This document shows positions 53,731-61,917 of a stretch of DNA of 64,000 bases, in pieces (the stretch's first letter is position 1; the number at the start of each line of letters is the position of its first letter). Source of the stretch: CAVPDA01 sp963702495 (lineage in GTDB: Bacteria; Pseudomonadota; Gammaproteobacteria; Burkholderiales; Rhodocyclaceae). The notes under the pieces are model-generated. The model was not told the DNA's origin. It did no database searches and saw only the letters and a list, made by a program, of their open reading frames with translations. The stretch is taken from the NCBI GenBank assembly GCA_963702495.1, contig CAVPDA010000018.1:310001-374000 (forward strand), written 5' to 3'. Both the position numbers and the translations under genes were made by a program.

Positions 53731-54654
53731 TTAGACGAAACTGCCGGTAAGCACCAACATCGTTACGAAGCCTGTGAGCAGGCCGAAGGTGGCGGTGCCT
53801 TCGTTGCCGGAGCGGTGCGACTCGGGCACCATCTCGTGGCTGATGACGAACAGCATGGCGCCGGCGGCGAAAGCCAGCGTGGCAGGCAGCAGAACCGCAC
53901 CGAGCCCGGCCAGGGTGCCGCCGATCAGCGCGCCGAGCGGTTCGACCAGGCCGGTAAGGGTGGCCACGCCGATTGCGACCAGGGATGAGCGACCGAGCAT
54001 GGAAAGCGCCGCCGCCACTACCAGGCCCTCCGGCATGTTCTGAATGCCGATGCCGATCGCGGTGGCCAAGCCGATCTGATTGCCGCCGGCGAAACCGGCG
54101 CCGACCGCAATGCCCTCGGGCACGTTGTGCAGGGCGAGCGCCACGACGATCAGCCACAATCCCTTGGCGCGTGCCTGCGGCTGGGCGTGTCCCGGCTTGA
54201 CGAAATGCTCGTGGGGCAGGAAGCGGTCGGCAAGCCACAAGACGCCGCCGCCGGCGAGCAGGGCGAGTCCGACGAAGAGTGCGGCGCTGGTGGCCGAGTC
54301 CATCGCCGCACGCGCCGCCTCCAGGGACGGCAGCAGGAGGGAGAACACGGCGGCGGCAAGCATGACCCCCGCGGCGAAGCCCATCAGACCATCCTGGCCG
54401 CGCCGCGTGAAGTTGCGCAGGAAGACGACGGCCAGCGCCCCGACACCGGTCGCGAGTCCCGCCACCGCCGAAGCGGCGACTCCCGCGGCGAGCGCCGGCG
54501 AATCTTGCAGCGCCAGCGCCACGCTGTGGAGAAGGTCGGCCGCGAGAACGACACCGCCGCCGATCACTGCAGACCAACCGATTGCCTTGCGCACAGCGTG
54601 CGCGGAGACCGGTCCAATCTCGGAGTTCCGCAACTTCGCGACCAATTCAGCCAT
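53731..54654 (-). CDS. ZIP-family metal transporter
   Basis: This 307-aa inner-membrane protein has about eight helices. The metal-binding helices carry LHNVPEGIAVGAGFAGGNQI and IGIQNMPEGLVVAAAL, the H-N-x-P-E-G and N-x-P-E-G signatures of the ZIP family. A His-containing loop (FLPHEHFVKPGH) lies between helices. Substrates are zinc, iron or manganese; within a peroxide-stress operon manganese or zinc import seems likely (inference). Position between rubredoxin and dps suggests co-expression. Confidence 0.9.
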   Translation of the reverse strand: MAELVAKLRNSEIGPVSAHAVRKAIGWSAVIGGGVVLAADLLHSVALALQDSPALAAGVAASAVAGLATGVGALAVVFLRNFTRRGQDGLMGFAAGVMLAAAVFSLLLPSLEAARAAMDSATSAALFVGLALLAGGGVLWLADRFLPHEHFVKPGHAQPQARAKGLWLIVVALALHNVPEGIAVGAGFAGGNQIGLATAIGIGIQNMPEGLVVAAALSMLGRSSLVAIGVATLTGLVEPLGALIGGTLAGLGAVLLPATLAFAAGAMLFVISHEMVPESHRSGNEGTATFGLLTGFVTMLVLTGSFV

Positions 54655-54690
54655 GTCGTCCCCTCCTTCGCTTCGCGCCCTGCCGGTCGT

Positions 54691-54861
54691 TCAGGCAGCC
54701 AGCAACGCCATTTCGAAATCGCACTTCGCCACGCCGCAGTCGGGGCAGGCCCAGTCCTCGGGTATGTCCTGCCAGCGCGTGCCGGCAGCGATGCCTTCTT
54801 CCGGCATGCCAGCCGCCTCGTCGTAGATGAAGCCGCACACGATGCATTGCCATTTGTTCAT
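54691..54861 (-). CDS. Rubredoxin
   Basis: This 56-aa iron-sulfur electron carrier has its single iron held by four cysteines in WQCIVCGFIYDEAAG and WACPDCGVAKCDFE (C-x2-C pairs). The Tyr, Trp and Gly positions are those of classic rubredoxins. It starts 2 bases after the rubrerythrin stop, so the two are translationally coupled. It would deliver electrons from the reductase at 52055-53225 to the rubrerythrin, which lacks its own rubredoxin domain. Confidence 0.95.
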   Translation of the reverse strand: MNKWQCIVCGFIYDEAAGMPEEGIAAGTRWQDIPEDWACPDCGVAKCDFEMALLAA

Positions 54862-54863
54862 GA

Positions 54864-55349
54864 TCATTTCTCCCCTCCGTTGGAAAGCCTGTTCAAGGCG
54901 GCGCGGTAGTGATTCGCGTGGCGCTCTTCCACTTTCGCCAGCGCGGCAAAACGCTTGGCCGCCTTGTCCAGGGTCGCCTGGAAGCGAGCTGCGTGTTCCC
55001 GCGACTCGGCGATCTGCTCGTCGATCTCAGCCGCCGCCGCCGTGCTGCCTTCCTCCAGCGCCGTGTGGCGGAAGGAGGGATACATTTCGGTGTATTCGTA
55101 GGTCTCGCCCTCGATCGCCAATTCGAGGCAGCGCGCCGGATTCATGCGCTCGGTCGGATATAGCAGATCGAGGTGACCGAAGGCGTGGGCGACTTCCTGG
55201 TCGGCGGTTTCCTCGAAGGTGCGCGCAATCTCCTCGTCGCCCGCGGCGCGGCACAGCTTGGCGAAATAGCGGTACTTGATATGGGCCATCGACTCCCCGG
55301 CGAAGGCCGATTCGAGGTTCTTGATGGTGAGGGATTCAGGCTTGCTCAT
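54864..55349 (-). CDS. Rubrerythrin lacking the rubredoxin domain
   Basis: This 161-aa ferritin-like diiron peroxidase reduces hydrogen peroxide to water. The diiron helices show NLESAFAGESMAHIKYRYFA and EETADQEVAHAFGHLDLLYP, then YTEMYPSFRHTALEEG and KVEERHANHYRAALNRL, giving the E-x6-Y, E-x2-H ligand pattern. The usual C-terminal C-x2-C rubredoxin domain is absent, and a separate rubredoxin gene follows at once. It leads the operon; two ATAG-N7-CTAT elements lie in its upstream region. Confidence 0.93.
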   Translation of the reverse strand: MSKPESLTIKNLESAFAGESMAHIKYRYFAKLCRAAGDEEIARTFEETADQEVAHAFGHLDLLYPTERMNPARCLELAIEGETYEYTEMYPSFRHTALEEGSTAAAAEIDEQIAESREHAARFQATLDKAAKRFAALAKVEERHANHYRAALNRLSNGGEK

Positions 55350-55392
55350 GATTGCGCTCCTTTCATTGATGAATCGGTTGACGGGAGTGATG

Positions 55393-55407
55393 ATAGGGGC
55401 GCGCTAT
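55393..55407. promoter_or_regulatory. OxyR-like element, distal to oxyR
   Basis: ATAG-N7-CTAT matches the core of an OxyR half-operator. It lies 44-58 bases upstream of the rubrerythrin ATG, overlapping where the promoter should be. The inner T and A positions of the full consensus are not met. Confidence 0.45.
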
Positions 55408-55440
55408 TAATTGTTCCAATTGATAGTTGAAATAAGATAG

Positions 55441-55455
55441 ATAGCTACTGGCTAT
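55441..55455. promoter_or_regulatory. OxyR-like element, proximal to oxyR
   Basis: This is a second ATAG-N7-CTAT, starting 34 bases after the first one ends, with the inner T position matched. A further ATAG with a good T-N3-A interior lies at 55423. The 171-base rubrerythrin-oxyR gap is AT-rich and dense in such half-sites. Confidence 0.5.
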
Positions 55456-55520
55456 TCAGAGACACCGACTGCGGAAACTCGCACCCCTGCGCCGATGGCC
55501 AGGGATGACCCTGACGGGGA

Positions 55521-56468
55521 CTATCCGGCCAGGGCGGAGGTGCGTTGCGGTTTCGGGGTGACGGGTCGGGTGCCAGGCAGGGAGCAGGCGAGAACGGCCT
55601 CGCGCAGCGCGTCGATCGCCTGGTGGCGGGGGAAGGAGGCGCGCCAGGCGAGGGCAACGCGGCGCATCGGCTCCGGTTCGCCGAAGGGTTTCACCGACAA
55701 CAGGGGCTGGGATTCCGGCAGGGGATCGGCGGCGGAACTGGGCAGCACGGTTATGCCGCTGCCGCTCGCCACCATGTGGCGGATGGTTTCAAGGGAACTG
55801 CCTTCCAGCGTGCGCTGCAGCGCGCCGCCCTGCGTCAGGCCCGGACACACCGCCAGCACTTGGTCGCGAAAACAGTTGCCGGCGCCGAGCAGTAGCACCT
55901 GCTCCTCCGTCAGACGCTCGGCGCGAATGCGTTCTTCCGCGTGCCACGGATGGGCCGCCGGTACCACCACGCGGAACGGTTCGTCATAGATCTCCTGGGT
56001 CACCACACCCTGTTCCGCATAGGGCAGCGAGATGACGATGACGTCGAGGTCGCCCCGCTTCAGCGCGGCGGTGAGGCGCGAAGTGTAGTTTTCCTGGATC
56101 AGCAGCGGCATGCGCGGCGCCGTTTCATGCAGGAGCGGGATCAGGCGCGGCAGCAGATAGGGTCCGATGGTGTAGATGACGCCGAGGCGCAGAGGTCCGG
56201 CCAAGGGGTCCTTGCCGTGGTCGGCGAGTTCGCGCAGCCGCGCCGATTCCTCCAGTACGCGCTCTGCCTGCGCCACGATGCGCTCGCCCACGGGAGTGAC
56301 GCGCACCTCGGCGGCGCTCCGCTCGAACAGGATCACGCCGAGCTCATCCTCCAGTTTCTTGACTGCCACGGAGAGTGTGGGCTGGCTGACATGGCATTTG
56401 TCGGCGGCACGGCCGAAGTGCCGTTCGCGGGCGAGGGCGACGATGTAGCGCAGGTCGGTCAGAGTCAT
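55521..56468 (-). CDS. oxyR: Peroxide-sensing regulator OxyR
   Basis: This 315-aa LysR-family regulator has a helix-turn-helix at 1-~60 (MTLTDLRYIVALARERHFGR, CHVSQPTLSVAVKKLEDELG). The redox cysteines are present with OxyR spacing in LGAGNCFRDQVLAVCPG (E. coli C199/C208 equivalents). The cofactor domain shows ENYTSRLTAALKRGDLDVIV. Oxidation by hydrogen peroxide forms a disulfide and activates target promoters. It is immediately upstream of the rubrerythrin operon on the same strand, and I chose the ATG at 56468. Confidence 0.95.
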   Translation of the reverse strand: MTLTDLRYIVALARERHFGRAADKCHVSQPTLSVAVKKLEDELGVILFERSAAEVRVTPVGERIVAQAERVLEESARLRELADHGKDPLAGPLRLGVIYTIGPYLLPRLIPLLHETAPRMPLLIQENYTSRLTAALKRGDLDVIVISLPYAEQGVVTQEIYDEPFRVVVPAAHPWHAEERIRAERLTEEQVLLLGAGNCFRDQVLAVCPGLTQGGALQRTLEGSSLETIRHMVASGSGITVLPSSAADPLPESQPLLSVKPFGEPEPMRRVALAWRASFPRHQAIDALREAVLACSLPGTRPVTPKPQRTSALAG

Positions 56469-56486
56469 GGCGCCGGGATCATGGCA

Positions 56487-56523
56487 AGCGAGGCAAAAGC
56501 TTACGCGAAATGCTTGCCTCGCT
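56487..56523. promoter_or_regulatory. Inverted repeat in the oxyR leader/promoter region
   Basis: A perfect 10-bp inverted repeat, AGCGAGGCAA and TTGCCTCGCT with a 17-base centre, lies 19-55 bases upstream of the oxyR ATG. It could be an operator, a leader hairpin, or a terminator stem for neither gene (no T-tract). Confidence 0.4.
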
Positions 56524-56610
56524 GGCACTTGGTCGTGTTCGAAGTGCGCAAACCCCGTTGCGCTCCGATCGTCGTTTACGCGCACGAACCACTTCAACAA
56601 GGAGAATGCC

Positions 56611-57402
56611 ATGCGCAGCGTCATCGCGGTTCTGTCGGCCGTCCTGCTTGCGGGATGTGCCGCCGTCGCCGGAGCCGGCCCTCTGCTCGACGTGGAAATC
56701 GTCAGCCGCGGCAGCGGACGAGTTCTCGAAACCTACACTCACCGTGGCCGCACCTATGTCGCCGGGAAACCGGGTGAAAGCTATGCGGTGCGGCTCGTCA
56801 ATCGCTCCCGCACTCGCCTGCTGGCCGTGCTGTCGGTAGATGGGGTGAACGCCGTGACCGGCGAGACCGCTTCCCCGTCCCAATCCGGCTACGTGCTGGA
56901 TCCCTACTCGTCCGCCGAGATCTCGGGCTGGCGCAAGAGCCTGGAGGAAGTAGCCCAGTTCTACTTCACCTCCCTCCCGGACTCCTACGCCGCCCGCACC
57001 GATCGGCCGGAGAACGTGGGCGTTATCGGTGTCGCGGTGTTCCGCGAACGGGCGCCGCAGCGCCCGCAACCGGAACTGGAGGCGCCGCAGTCCAAGGCGG
57101 CCCCTGCCGCACCCTCCACCGGGGCAGGCCGCGCCGCCCAAGACGCCGTGGCCGAATCCGCCGCACCCGATGCGCTGCGCAAGGAATCGCGCGAGCGGCT
57201 CGGCACCGGTCATGGCGCCCGCGAGTACGCACCGACCGAATACACCGACTTCAGGCGCGCCGGCAGCAAACCCGACGACGTGGTGGCGATCCGTTACGAC
57301 AGCTACGACAACCTGCTTGCCCGCGGCATCATCCCGCAGCGGCCGCGCTATGCCGACCCGCAGCCGTTCCCGCGCCGCTTCGTGCCCGATCCGCGCGGAT
57401 GA
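56611..57402 (+). CDS. Exported protein of unknown function, possible lipoprotein
   Basis: This 263-aa protein starts at an ATG with AAGGAGA 8 bases upstream. The signal segment (RSVIAVLSAVLLAGCAAVAG) holds LAGC, a good lipobox. The domain at ~25-150 is beta-rich (VETYTHRGRTYVAGKPG-like stretch, ESYAVRLVNRSRTRLLAVLS, DGVNAVTG, YVLDPYSSAEISGW, RPENVGVIGVAVF). A Pro/Ala linker then leads to a C-terminal part with ARGIIPQRPRYADPQPFPRR. No family is named. It is divergent from oxyR. Confidence 0.75.
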   Translation: MRSVIAVLSAVLLAGCAAVAGAGPLLDVEIVSRGSGRVLETYTHRGRTYVAGKPGESYAVRLVNRSRTRLLAVLSVDGVNAVTGETASPSQSGYVLDPYSSAEISGWRKSLEEVAQFYFTSLPDSYAARTDRPENVGVIGVAVFRERAPQRPQPELEAPQSKAAPAAPSTGAGRAAQDAVAESAAPDALRKESRERLGTGHGAREYAPTEYTDFRRAGSKPDDVVAIRYDSYDNLLARGIIPQRPRYADPQPFPRRFVPDPRG

Positions 57403-57519
57403 AGGTGTACCTTGGCCGCACCGTCAGCCCGGCGCGGCTGCAGCGTTGAAAGACGGCCGCGGCGGCACCAGATAGAATAGGCGGCGCCACCACTGCCCGT
57501 CCGCCCCTGTCGAATCGGA

Positions 57520-58473
57520 ATGCAATACAAGGACTACTACAAGACCCTCGGCGTCCCACGCGGCGCCTCTGCCGACGCGATCAAGAAGGCGTACCGGCTG
57601 CTCGCCCGCAAGTACCACCCGGACGTGTCGAAGGAAGCGAACGCCGAGGAGAAGTTCAAGGAAGTCGCCGAAGCCTACGAGGTGCTCAAGGATCCGGAGA
57701 AGCGCGCTGCCTATGACCAGCTCGGAACCTGGCAACCTGGCCAGGACTTCCGGCCGCCCCCCGACTGGGACAGGCAGGCCCGCGGTTTTCGCTTCGAAAC
57801 CGGTGAACCGGGTGGCGGCTTCGATTTCAGCGACTTCTTCTCGGAGCTGTTCGGTGGCGCAGCAGCGGGTGGAAGACGCAGCCAAGGCTTCGCCGCCCGC
57901 GGCCAGGATGTCGAGGCGACGGTGGAGCTGACCTTGCAGCAGGCCTTGCACGGTACCGAAGCCAATTTCCAGCTCGCCGTGCCGGAGATGGATGCAAGCG
58001 GTCACTTGCATAGAACGCCGCGCCAGGTAAAGGCCAGGATTCCACGTGGAGTCAGCGACGGGCAGGTCATGCGCGTCCCCGGAAAGGGCGGGCGCGGCTT
58101 CGGCGGGGCGCCGGACGGCGACCTCTACCTGAAGATCAGCTTCCGTCCCCATGCCCTGTTCCGCCCGGTGGAGCATGATCTGTACATCGAGGTCCCCATC
58201 GCGCCCTGGGAGGCGGCTCTGGGGGCGACGGTGGACATCCCCACCCTGGAGGGTCATGCCCGGCTCAAGATTCCGGCCGGCGTGCGTGCCGGACAGAAAC
58301 TCCGGCTTGCCGGCAAAGGGCTGCCGAAGCCCGGCGGCCGCGGCATCGGGGATCTGTTCGCGCTACTCCAGATCGCGGTCCCCGAGTCGCTTACGGAAAA
58401 GGAAAAGGCCCTGTTCGAGGATCTGGCGCGGTCCTCACGCTTCGACCCACGCCGGCACTTCGGAGGAAGTTGA
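57520..58473 (+). CDS. cbpA: DnaJ-class co-chaperone CbpA (curved-DNA-binding protein)
   Basis: This 317-aa J-domain protein has residues 4-~70 as the J domain with the HPD motif in LLARKYHPDVSKEANAEEKF. A Gly/Phe-rich linker follows (~85-135: FDFSDFFSELFGG). Two C-terminal substrate-binding beta-domains follow (VEATVELTLQQALHGTEANF; LYIEVPIAPWEAALGATVDI). There is no zinc-finger region, which separates it from DnaJ. It assists DnaK and can bind DNA. It overlaps no neighbour; cbpM starts 1 base after the stop. Confidence 0.93.
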   Translation: MQYKDYYKTLGVPRGASADAIKKAYRLLARKYHPDVSKEANAEEKFKEVAEAYEVLKDPEKRAAYDQLGTWQPGQDFRPPPDWDRQARGFRFETGEPGGGFDFSDFFSELFGGAAAGGRRSQGFAARGQDVEATVELTLQQALHGTEANFQLAVPEMDASGHLHRTPRQVKARIPRGVSDGQVMRVPGKGGRGFGGAPDGDLYLKISFRPHALFRPVEHDLYIEVPIAPWEAALGATVDIPTLEGHARLKIPAGVRAGQKLRLAGKGLPKPGGRGIGDLFALLQIAVPESLTEKEKALFEDLARSSRFDPRRHFGGS

Positions 58474-58474
58474 C

Positions 58475-58798
58475 ATGGCGAAGCACGAACACACGGACAT
58501 CGTGGTCGTGGTGGAGGAAACGGGCGACATCAGCCTTGCCGAGTTGGCGGAGCTGTCCGGACTGAATGCCGAGTCGCTGCAGGAGTTGGCCCTGGCCGGG
58601 TGCCTGGGCAGCGTGCGTCGCGCCGAAGCCGACTGGTCGTTCGGCTCGCGCAGCATCGCCATGGCGCGCCGCGCGAGGCGCCTGCAGACCGATTTCGGGC
58701 TTGACGAAGATGCGTTGGTGTTAGCGCTCACTCTGCTTGCACGCATGGAGGAGCTGGAAAGCCGGATGCGCGAACTGGAGTGCCAAGTGCTGCGCTGA
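58475..58798 (+). CDS. cbpM: Chaperone modulator CbpM
   Basis: This 107-aa MerR-like helical protein inhibits CbpA. ISLAELAELSGLNAESLQEL forms the helix-turn-helix region, SRSIAMARRARRLQTDFGLD the central helix, and the C-terminal coiled coil is LLARMEELESRMRELE. The ATG at 58475 follows GGAGGAAG. It is the standard partner downstream of cbpA. The gene ends convergently with the nucleoside transporter. Confidence 0.92.
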   Translation: MAKHEHTDIVVVVEETGDISLAELAELSGLNAESLQELALAGCLGSVRRAEADWSFGSRSIAMARRARRLQTDFGLDEDALVLALTLLARMEELESRMRELECQVLR

Positions 58799-58847
58799 CG
58801 CCCGCTATGCGCGCCACCGGGAGCTATCCCTCCGAACTGCGGGCACC

Positions 58848-60083
58848 CTACAGCACCACGCTCATCACCGCGGCCGTCAGGCAGGTGGCCAGAAGCCCGG
58901 CGATGATGGACTTGAGACCCAGTTCCACCAGTTCGCCGCGCCGTTCCGGAACCATCGCTCCCATGCCGCCGAGCAGGATGCCGAGACTGCCGAAGTTGGC
59001 GAACCCGCACAGCGCGTAGGTCATCAGCAGCTTGCTGCGCGGCGACAGGTCCGCTGCCGGCAGTTTCGCCATGTCCAGATAGGCGATCAGCTCGTTCAGG
59101 ACGGTCTTCTTGCCGAGCAGCGCGCCCGCGACCTGGGCCTCGCTCCAGGGTACCCCGCAAGCCCAGGCGAGAGGCGAGAGAACCCATCCCAGTGTTCGTT
59201 CCAGCGTAAGCGAGTGCCCGCCCACATCAGGCAGCAGGCCGAGCAGGGCGTTGGCCAGACTGACCAGCGCGACGAACACGACGAGCATGGCGACGATGTT
59301 CAGCAGCAGTTCCAGTCCCTCCAGCGTCCCGCGCGTGATCGCATCCATGGCACTTCGGTCGGTTCGGGTAATCTCCGCCCGCCCGCCGTCGCTGCCGCTC
59401 TCGCCCGGCACCATGAGCGCGGCAATGACGATGGCGGCGGGCGTGCTCACCAGGGATGCGATGAGCAGATGGGCCAGCGCGCCGGGCACCGCCGGGCCGA
59501 GGATGCTGGCATACAGCACCAGAACGGTGCCGGCGATGGTGGCCATGCCGCAGACCATGACGATGAACAATTCGCTCCGGGTGAGCCGCGCCAGATAGGG
59601 TCGAATCACGAGCGGCGCTTCCACCATGCCGACAAAGACGTTGGCCGCCGCCGACACTCCAGCCGCACCGCCGAGTCCCATCGTCTTTTGCAGCAGGCGC
59701 GCAAACAGGCGCACGACCCACGGCAGGATCCCCCAGTGAAACAGCAGGGCCGACAGGGCGCTGATCACGAGAACCAGCGGCAGGGCACGGAAAGCGAGGA
59801 TGAAACTCGCGGCCGGATCGGACTCGGCGAACGGGGCCGGCCCGCCGCCGAGATAGCCGAAGACGAAGGCGGTGCCGGACTGCGTCGCCTTCTCGATCGC
59901 GGCGAGGGCGTCGTTCATCGCCACCAGCGCTCCTTGCAGGGCGGTGAGGCGCGACAGCAACAGGGCGAAAGCGAAGGTGAGGGCGAGGCCGGCGAGCACC
60001 GTGCGCCAGGAGACGCGCCTTCGGTTCTCGGAGATCAGCCAGGCGAAGACGAGGATGGCGCTGAGACCTGCGGCTCCCTGCAT
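58848..60083 (-). CDS. Concentrative nucleoside transporter (CNT/NupC family)
   Basis: This 411-aa inner-membrane symporter has about ten helices. Family hallmarks are NVFVGMVEAPLVIRPYLARL, the LFIVMVCGMATIAGTVLVLY segment, GKKTVLNELIAYLDM and CGFANFGSLGILLGGMGAMV. It imports nucleosides with protons or sodium; substrate preference (pyrimidine versus broad) is not readable. It lies between cbpM (convergent) and parB (same strand upstream, 41-base gap). Confidence 0.93.
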   Translation of the reverse strand: MQGAAGLSAILVFAWLISENRRRVSWRTVLAGLALTFAFALLLSRLTALQGALVAMNDALAAIEKATQSGTAFVFGYLGGGPAPFAESDPAASFILAFRALPLVLVISALSALLFHWGILPWVVRLFARLLQKTMGLGGAAGVSAAANVFVGMVEAPLVIRPYLARLTRSELFIVMVCGMATIAGTVLVLYASILGPAVPGALAHLLIASLVSTPAAIVIAALMVPGESGSDGGRAEITRTDRSAMDAITRGTLEGLELLLNIVAMLVVFVALVSLANALLGLLPDVGGHSLTLERTLGWVLSPLAWACGVPWSEAQVAGALLGKKTVLNELIAYLDMAKLPAADLSPRSKLLMTYALCGFANFGSLGILLGGMGAMVPERRGELVELGLKSIIAGLLATCLTAAVMSVVL

Positions 60084-60124
60084 CGTCGTTCTTTGGCCGC
60101 AGAAGCCGGCGCGCGGGGTTGCGG

Positions 60125-60982
60125 CTAGCGCAGCAGGCTGAGGATTCCGTCGAGCTGATCGAGGCTGCCGAAACGGATGCTGACCTCGCCCGCTCCCTTG
60201 CGGTTGGCGACGATGCTCACCGCCGTGCCGAGCCGATCCGAGAGCTCTTCCTCGAGTCGCTGCAGATCACGGCTCTTCTGCAGTTCCGGCCGCTTCTGCG
60301 GCGGGTTCAGGGTGCGTGCCGCGAGTCGTTCCGCTTCCCGCACGGAATAGCCCTTGGCGGCGATACGGGTCGCCAGCGCCGCCTGCTCGCCCTTGGCCAG
60401 AGGCAGCAAGGCGCGGGCGTGGCCCATGTCGATGCTGCCGCTCATGAGCATGTCCTGCACCGGAGGGGCGAGCTGCAGCAGGCGCAGCAGGTTGGAGGCG
60501 GCGGGGCGGGAGCGGCCGATGGCGTCCGCGGCCTGCTGGTGGGTCATGCCGAATTCGTCGATCAGCCGCTGCAGGCCGGCTGCCTCCTCCAGCGGATTCA
60601 GGTCTTCGCGCTGGATGTTTTCGATCAGCGACATGGCCAGCGCCGCTTCGTCCGGTATGTCCCGCACCAGCGCGGGTACCGTGGTCAGGCCGGCGATGCG
60701 TGCCGCGCGCCAGCGCCGTTCGCCGGCGATGATCTCGTAGCGATCCTCGCCGTCCTGCTTGCCGACCGGGCGCACCAGGATCGGCTGCATGATGCCCTGG
60801 GCCTTGATGGAGGCCGCCAGATCGTTCAACGATTCGGCATCCATGCGCGTGCGGGGCTGGTATTTCCCCGGCTGCAGCCGGTCGATGGCGAGACTGTCCT
60901 GACGCTGCGGCTCTTCCTCGCTGTCCCCGGCCAGAAGCGCATCGAGTCCGCGTCCGAGGCCCTTCAACTTGGGTGGTGCCAT
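60125..60982 (-). CDS. parB: Chromosome partitioning protein ParB
   Basis: This 285-aa CTP-dependent clamp binds parS and spreads on DNA near the origin. The N-terminal ParA-contact stretch is KLKGLGRGLDALLAGD. The CTP-binding motif region is YEIIAGERRWRAARIAGLTT near residue 90. The helix-turn-helix is MTHQQAADAIGRSRPAASNL. The C-terminal dimer domain is VSIRFGSLDQLDGILSLLR. It follows parA by 12 bases in a parAB operon. Confidence 0.96.
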   Translation of the reverse strand: MAPPKLKGLGRGLDALLAGDSEEEPQRQDSLAIDRLQPGKYQPRTRMDAESLNDLAASIKAQGIMQPILVRPVGKQDGEDRYEIIAGERRWRAARIAGLTTVPALVRDIPDEAALAMSLIENIQREDLNPLEEAAGLQRLIDEFGMTHQQAADAIGRSRPAASNLLRLLQLAPPVQDMLMSGSIDMGHARALLPLAKGEQAALATRIAAKGYSVREAERLAARTLNPPQKRPELQKSRDLQRLEEELSDRLGTAVSIVANRKGAGEVSIRFGSLDQLDGILSLLR

Positions 60983-60994
60983 GTTTCCCTCTCT

Positions 60995-61765
60995 CTAGAG
61001 CGCTTTCACCCGCTCGATCATCTCGTGGGCAAAGGCGAGATAAGCCTGCGAGCCCTTCGCGCCCTTGTCGAACACCACACCCGGCATGCCGTAGCTCGGC
61101 GCCTCCGCCAGGCGCACGTTGCGCGGCACGATGGCCCGGAACACCTTGTCGCCGAAATGCCGCTCCAGTTGCGCCGAGACCTGCTGGCCGAGGGTATTGC
61201 GCGGGTCGAACATCACGCGCAGCAGGCCGATGATCTTCAGGTCGCGGTTCAGGTTGGCATGCACCTTCTTGATGGTATTCACCAGATCGGACAGGCCTTC
61301 CAGCGCAAAGTACTCGCACTGCATCGGAATGATCACGCCGTGGGCGGCGCACAGTCCGTTCAGCGTCAGCATGGACAGCGACGGCGGGCAATCGATGATG
61401 ATGAAATCGTAGTCGGCGACGTGCGGTTGCAGCGCTTCCTTGAGGCGCTGCTCGCGCCGCTCCATTTCCACCATCTCCACTTCGGCGCCGGCCAGATCCC
61501 GGTTCGCTGGCAGGGCATCGTACCGGGCGTTGGGGGAAGTCTGCCGCGCCTGCGCCACCGACGCCATGCCCAGCAGCACTTGGTAGACCGAACGGTCGAG
61601 GGAGCGCTTGTCGATGCCGCTGCCCATGGTGGCGTTGCCCTGGGGGTCGAGATCCACCAGCAGCACGCGCTGGCCGGAAACACCGAGGGCGGCGGCCAGA
61701 TTGACGGCGGTGGTGGTCTTGCCGACCCCGCCTTTCTGATTGGCGATAGCGAAGATCTTGGCCAT
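60995..61765 (-). CDS. parA: Chromosome partitioning ATPase ParA
   Basis: This 256-aa deviant-Walker ATPase moves ParB-parS complexes. The P-loop is KIFAIANQKGGVGKTTTAVN (signature KGGVGKT). Walker A' and B elements follow in VLLVDLDPQGNATMGSG and YDFIIIDCPPSLSMLTLNGL. The ATG at 61765 is the standard ParA start; upstream codons in frame are not ParA-like. It is short, without an N-terminal DNA-binding domain, so it is the chromosomal (type Ib-like) form. Confidence 0.96.
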   Translation of the reverse strand: MAKIFAIANQKGGVGKTTTAVNLAAALGVSGQRVLLVDLDPQGNATMGSGIDKRSLDRSVYQVLLGMASVAQARQTSPNARYDALPANRDLAGAEVEMVEMERREQRLKEALQPHVADYDFIIIDCPPSLSMLTLNGLCAAHGVIIPMQCEYFALEGLSDLVNTIKKVHANLNRDLKIIGLLRVMFDPRNTLGQQVSAQLERHFGDKVFRAIVPRNVRLAEAPSYGMPGVVFDKGAKGSQAYLAFAHEMIERVKAL

Positions 61766-61917
61766 GTCAGTACCCGCCGGGCCGCCCCAAGGGTACTGGC
61801 ACCCCCCCGGAGGGGTGAGGCAGGGGTTTCGCGGCGCACCGCGCCATGCCTGCCGAACGGGCCGGCTGTGCAAAGCCGGCCCTGCGCGAACGTTTTGTGC
61901 GTGGGGGTAGCTTCATC

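Noticed and set aside
61766..61917. Origin-like region upstream of parA
   Set aside because: The gap has a GC-rich hairpin and C-tract but no DnaA boxes or AT-rich unwinding segment.
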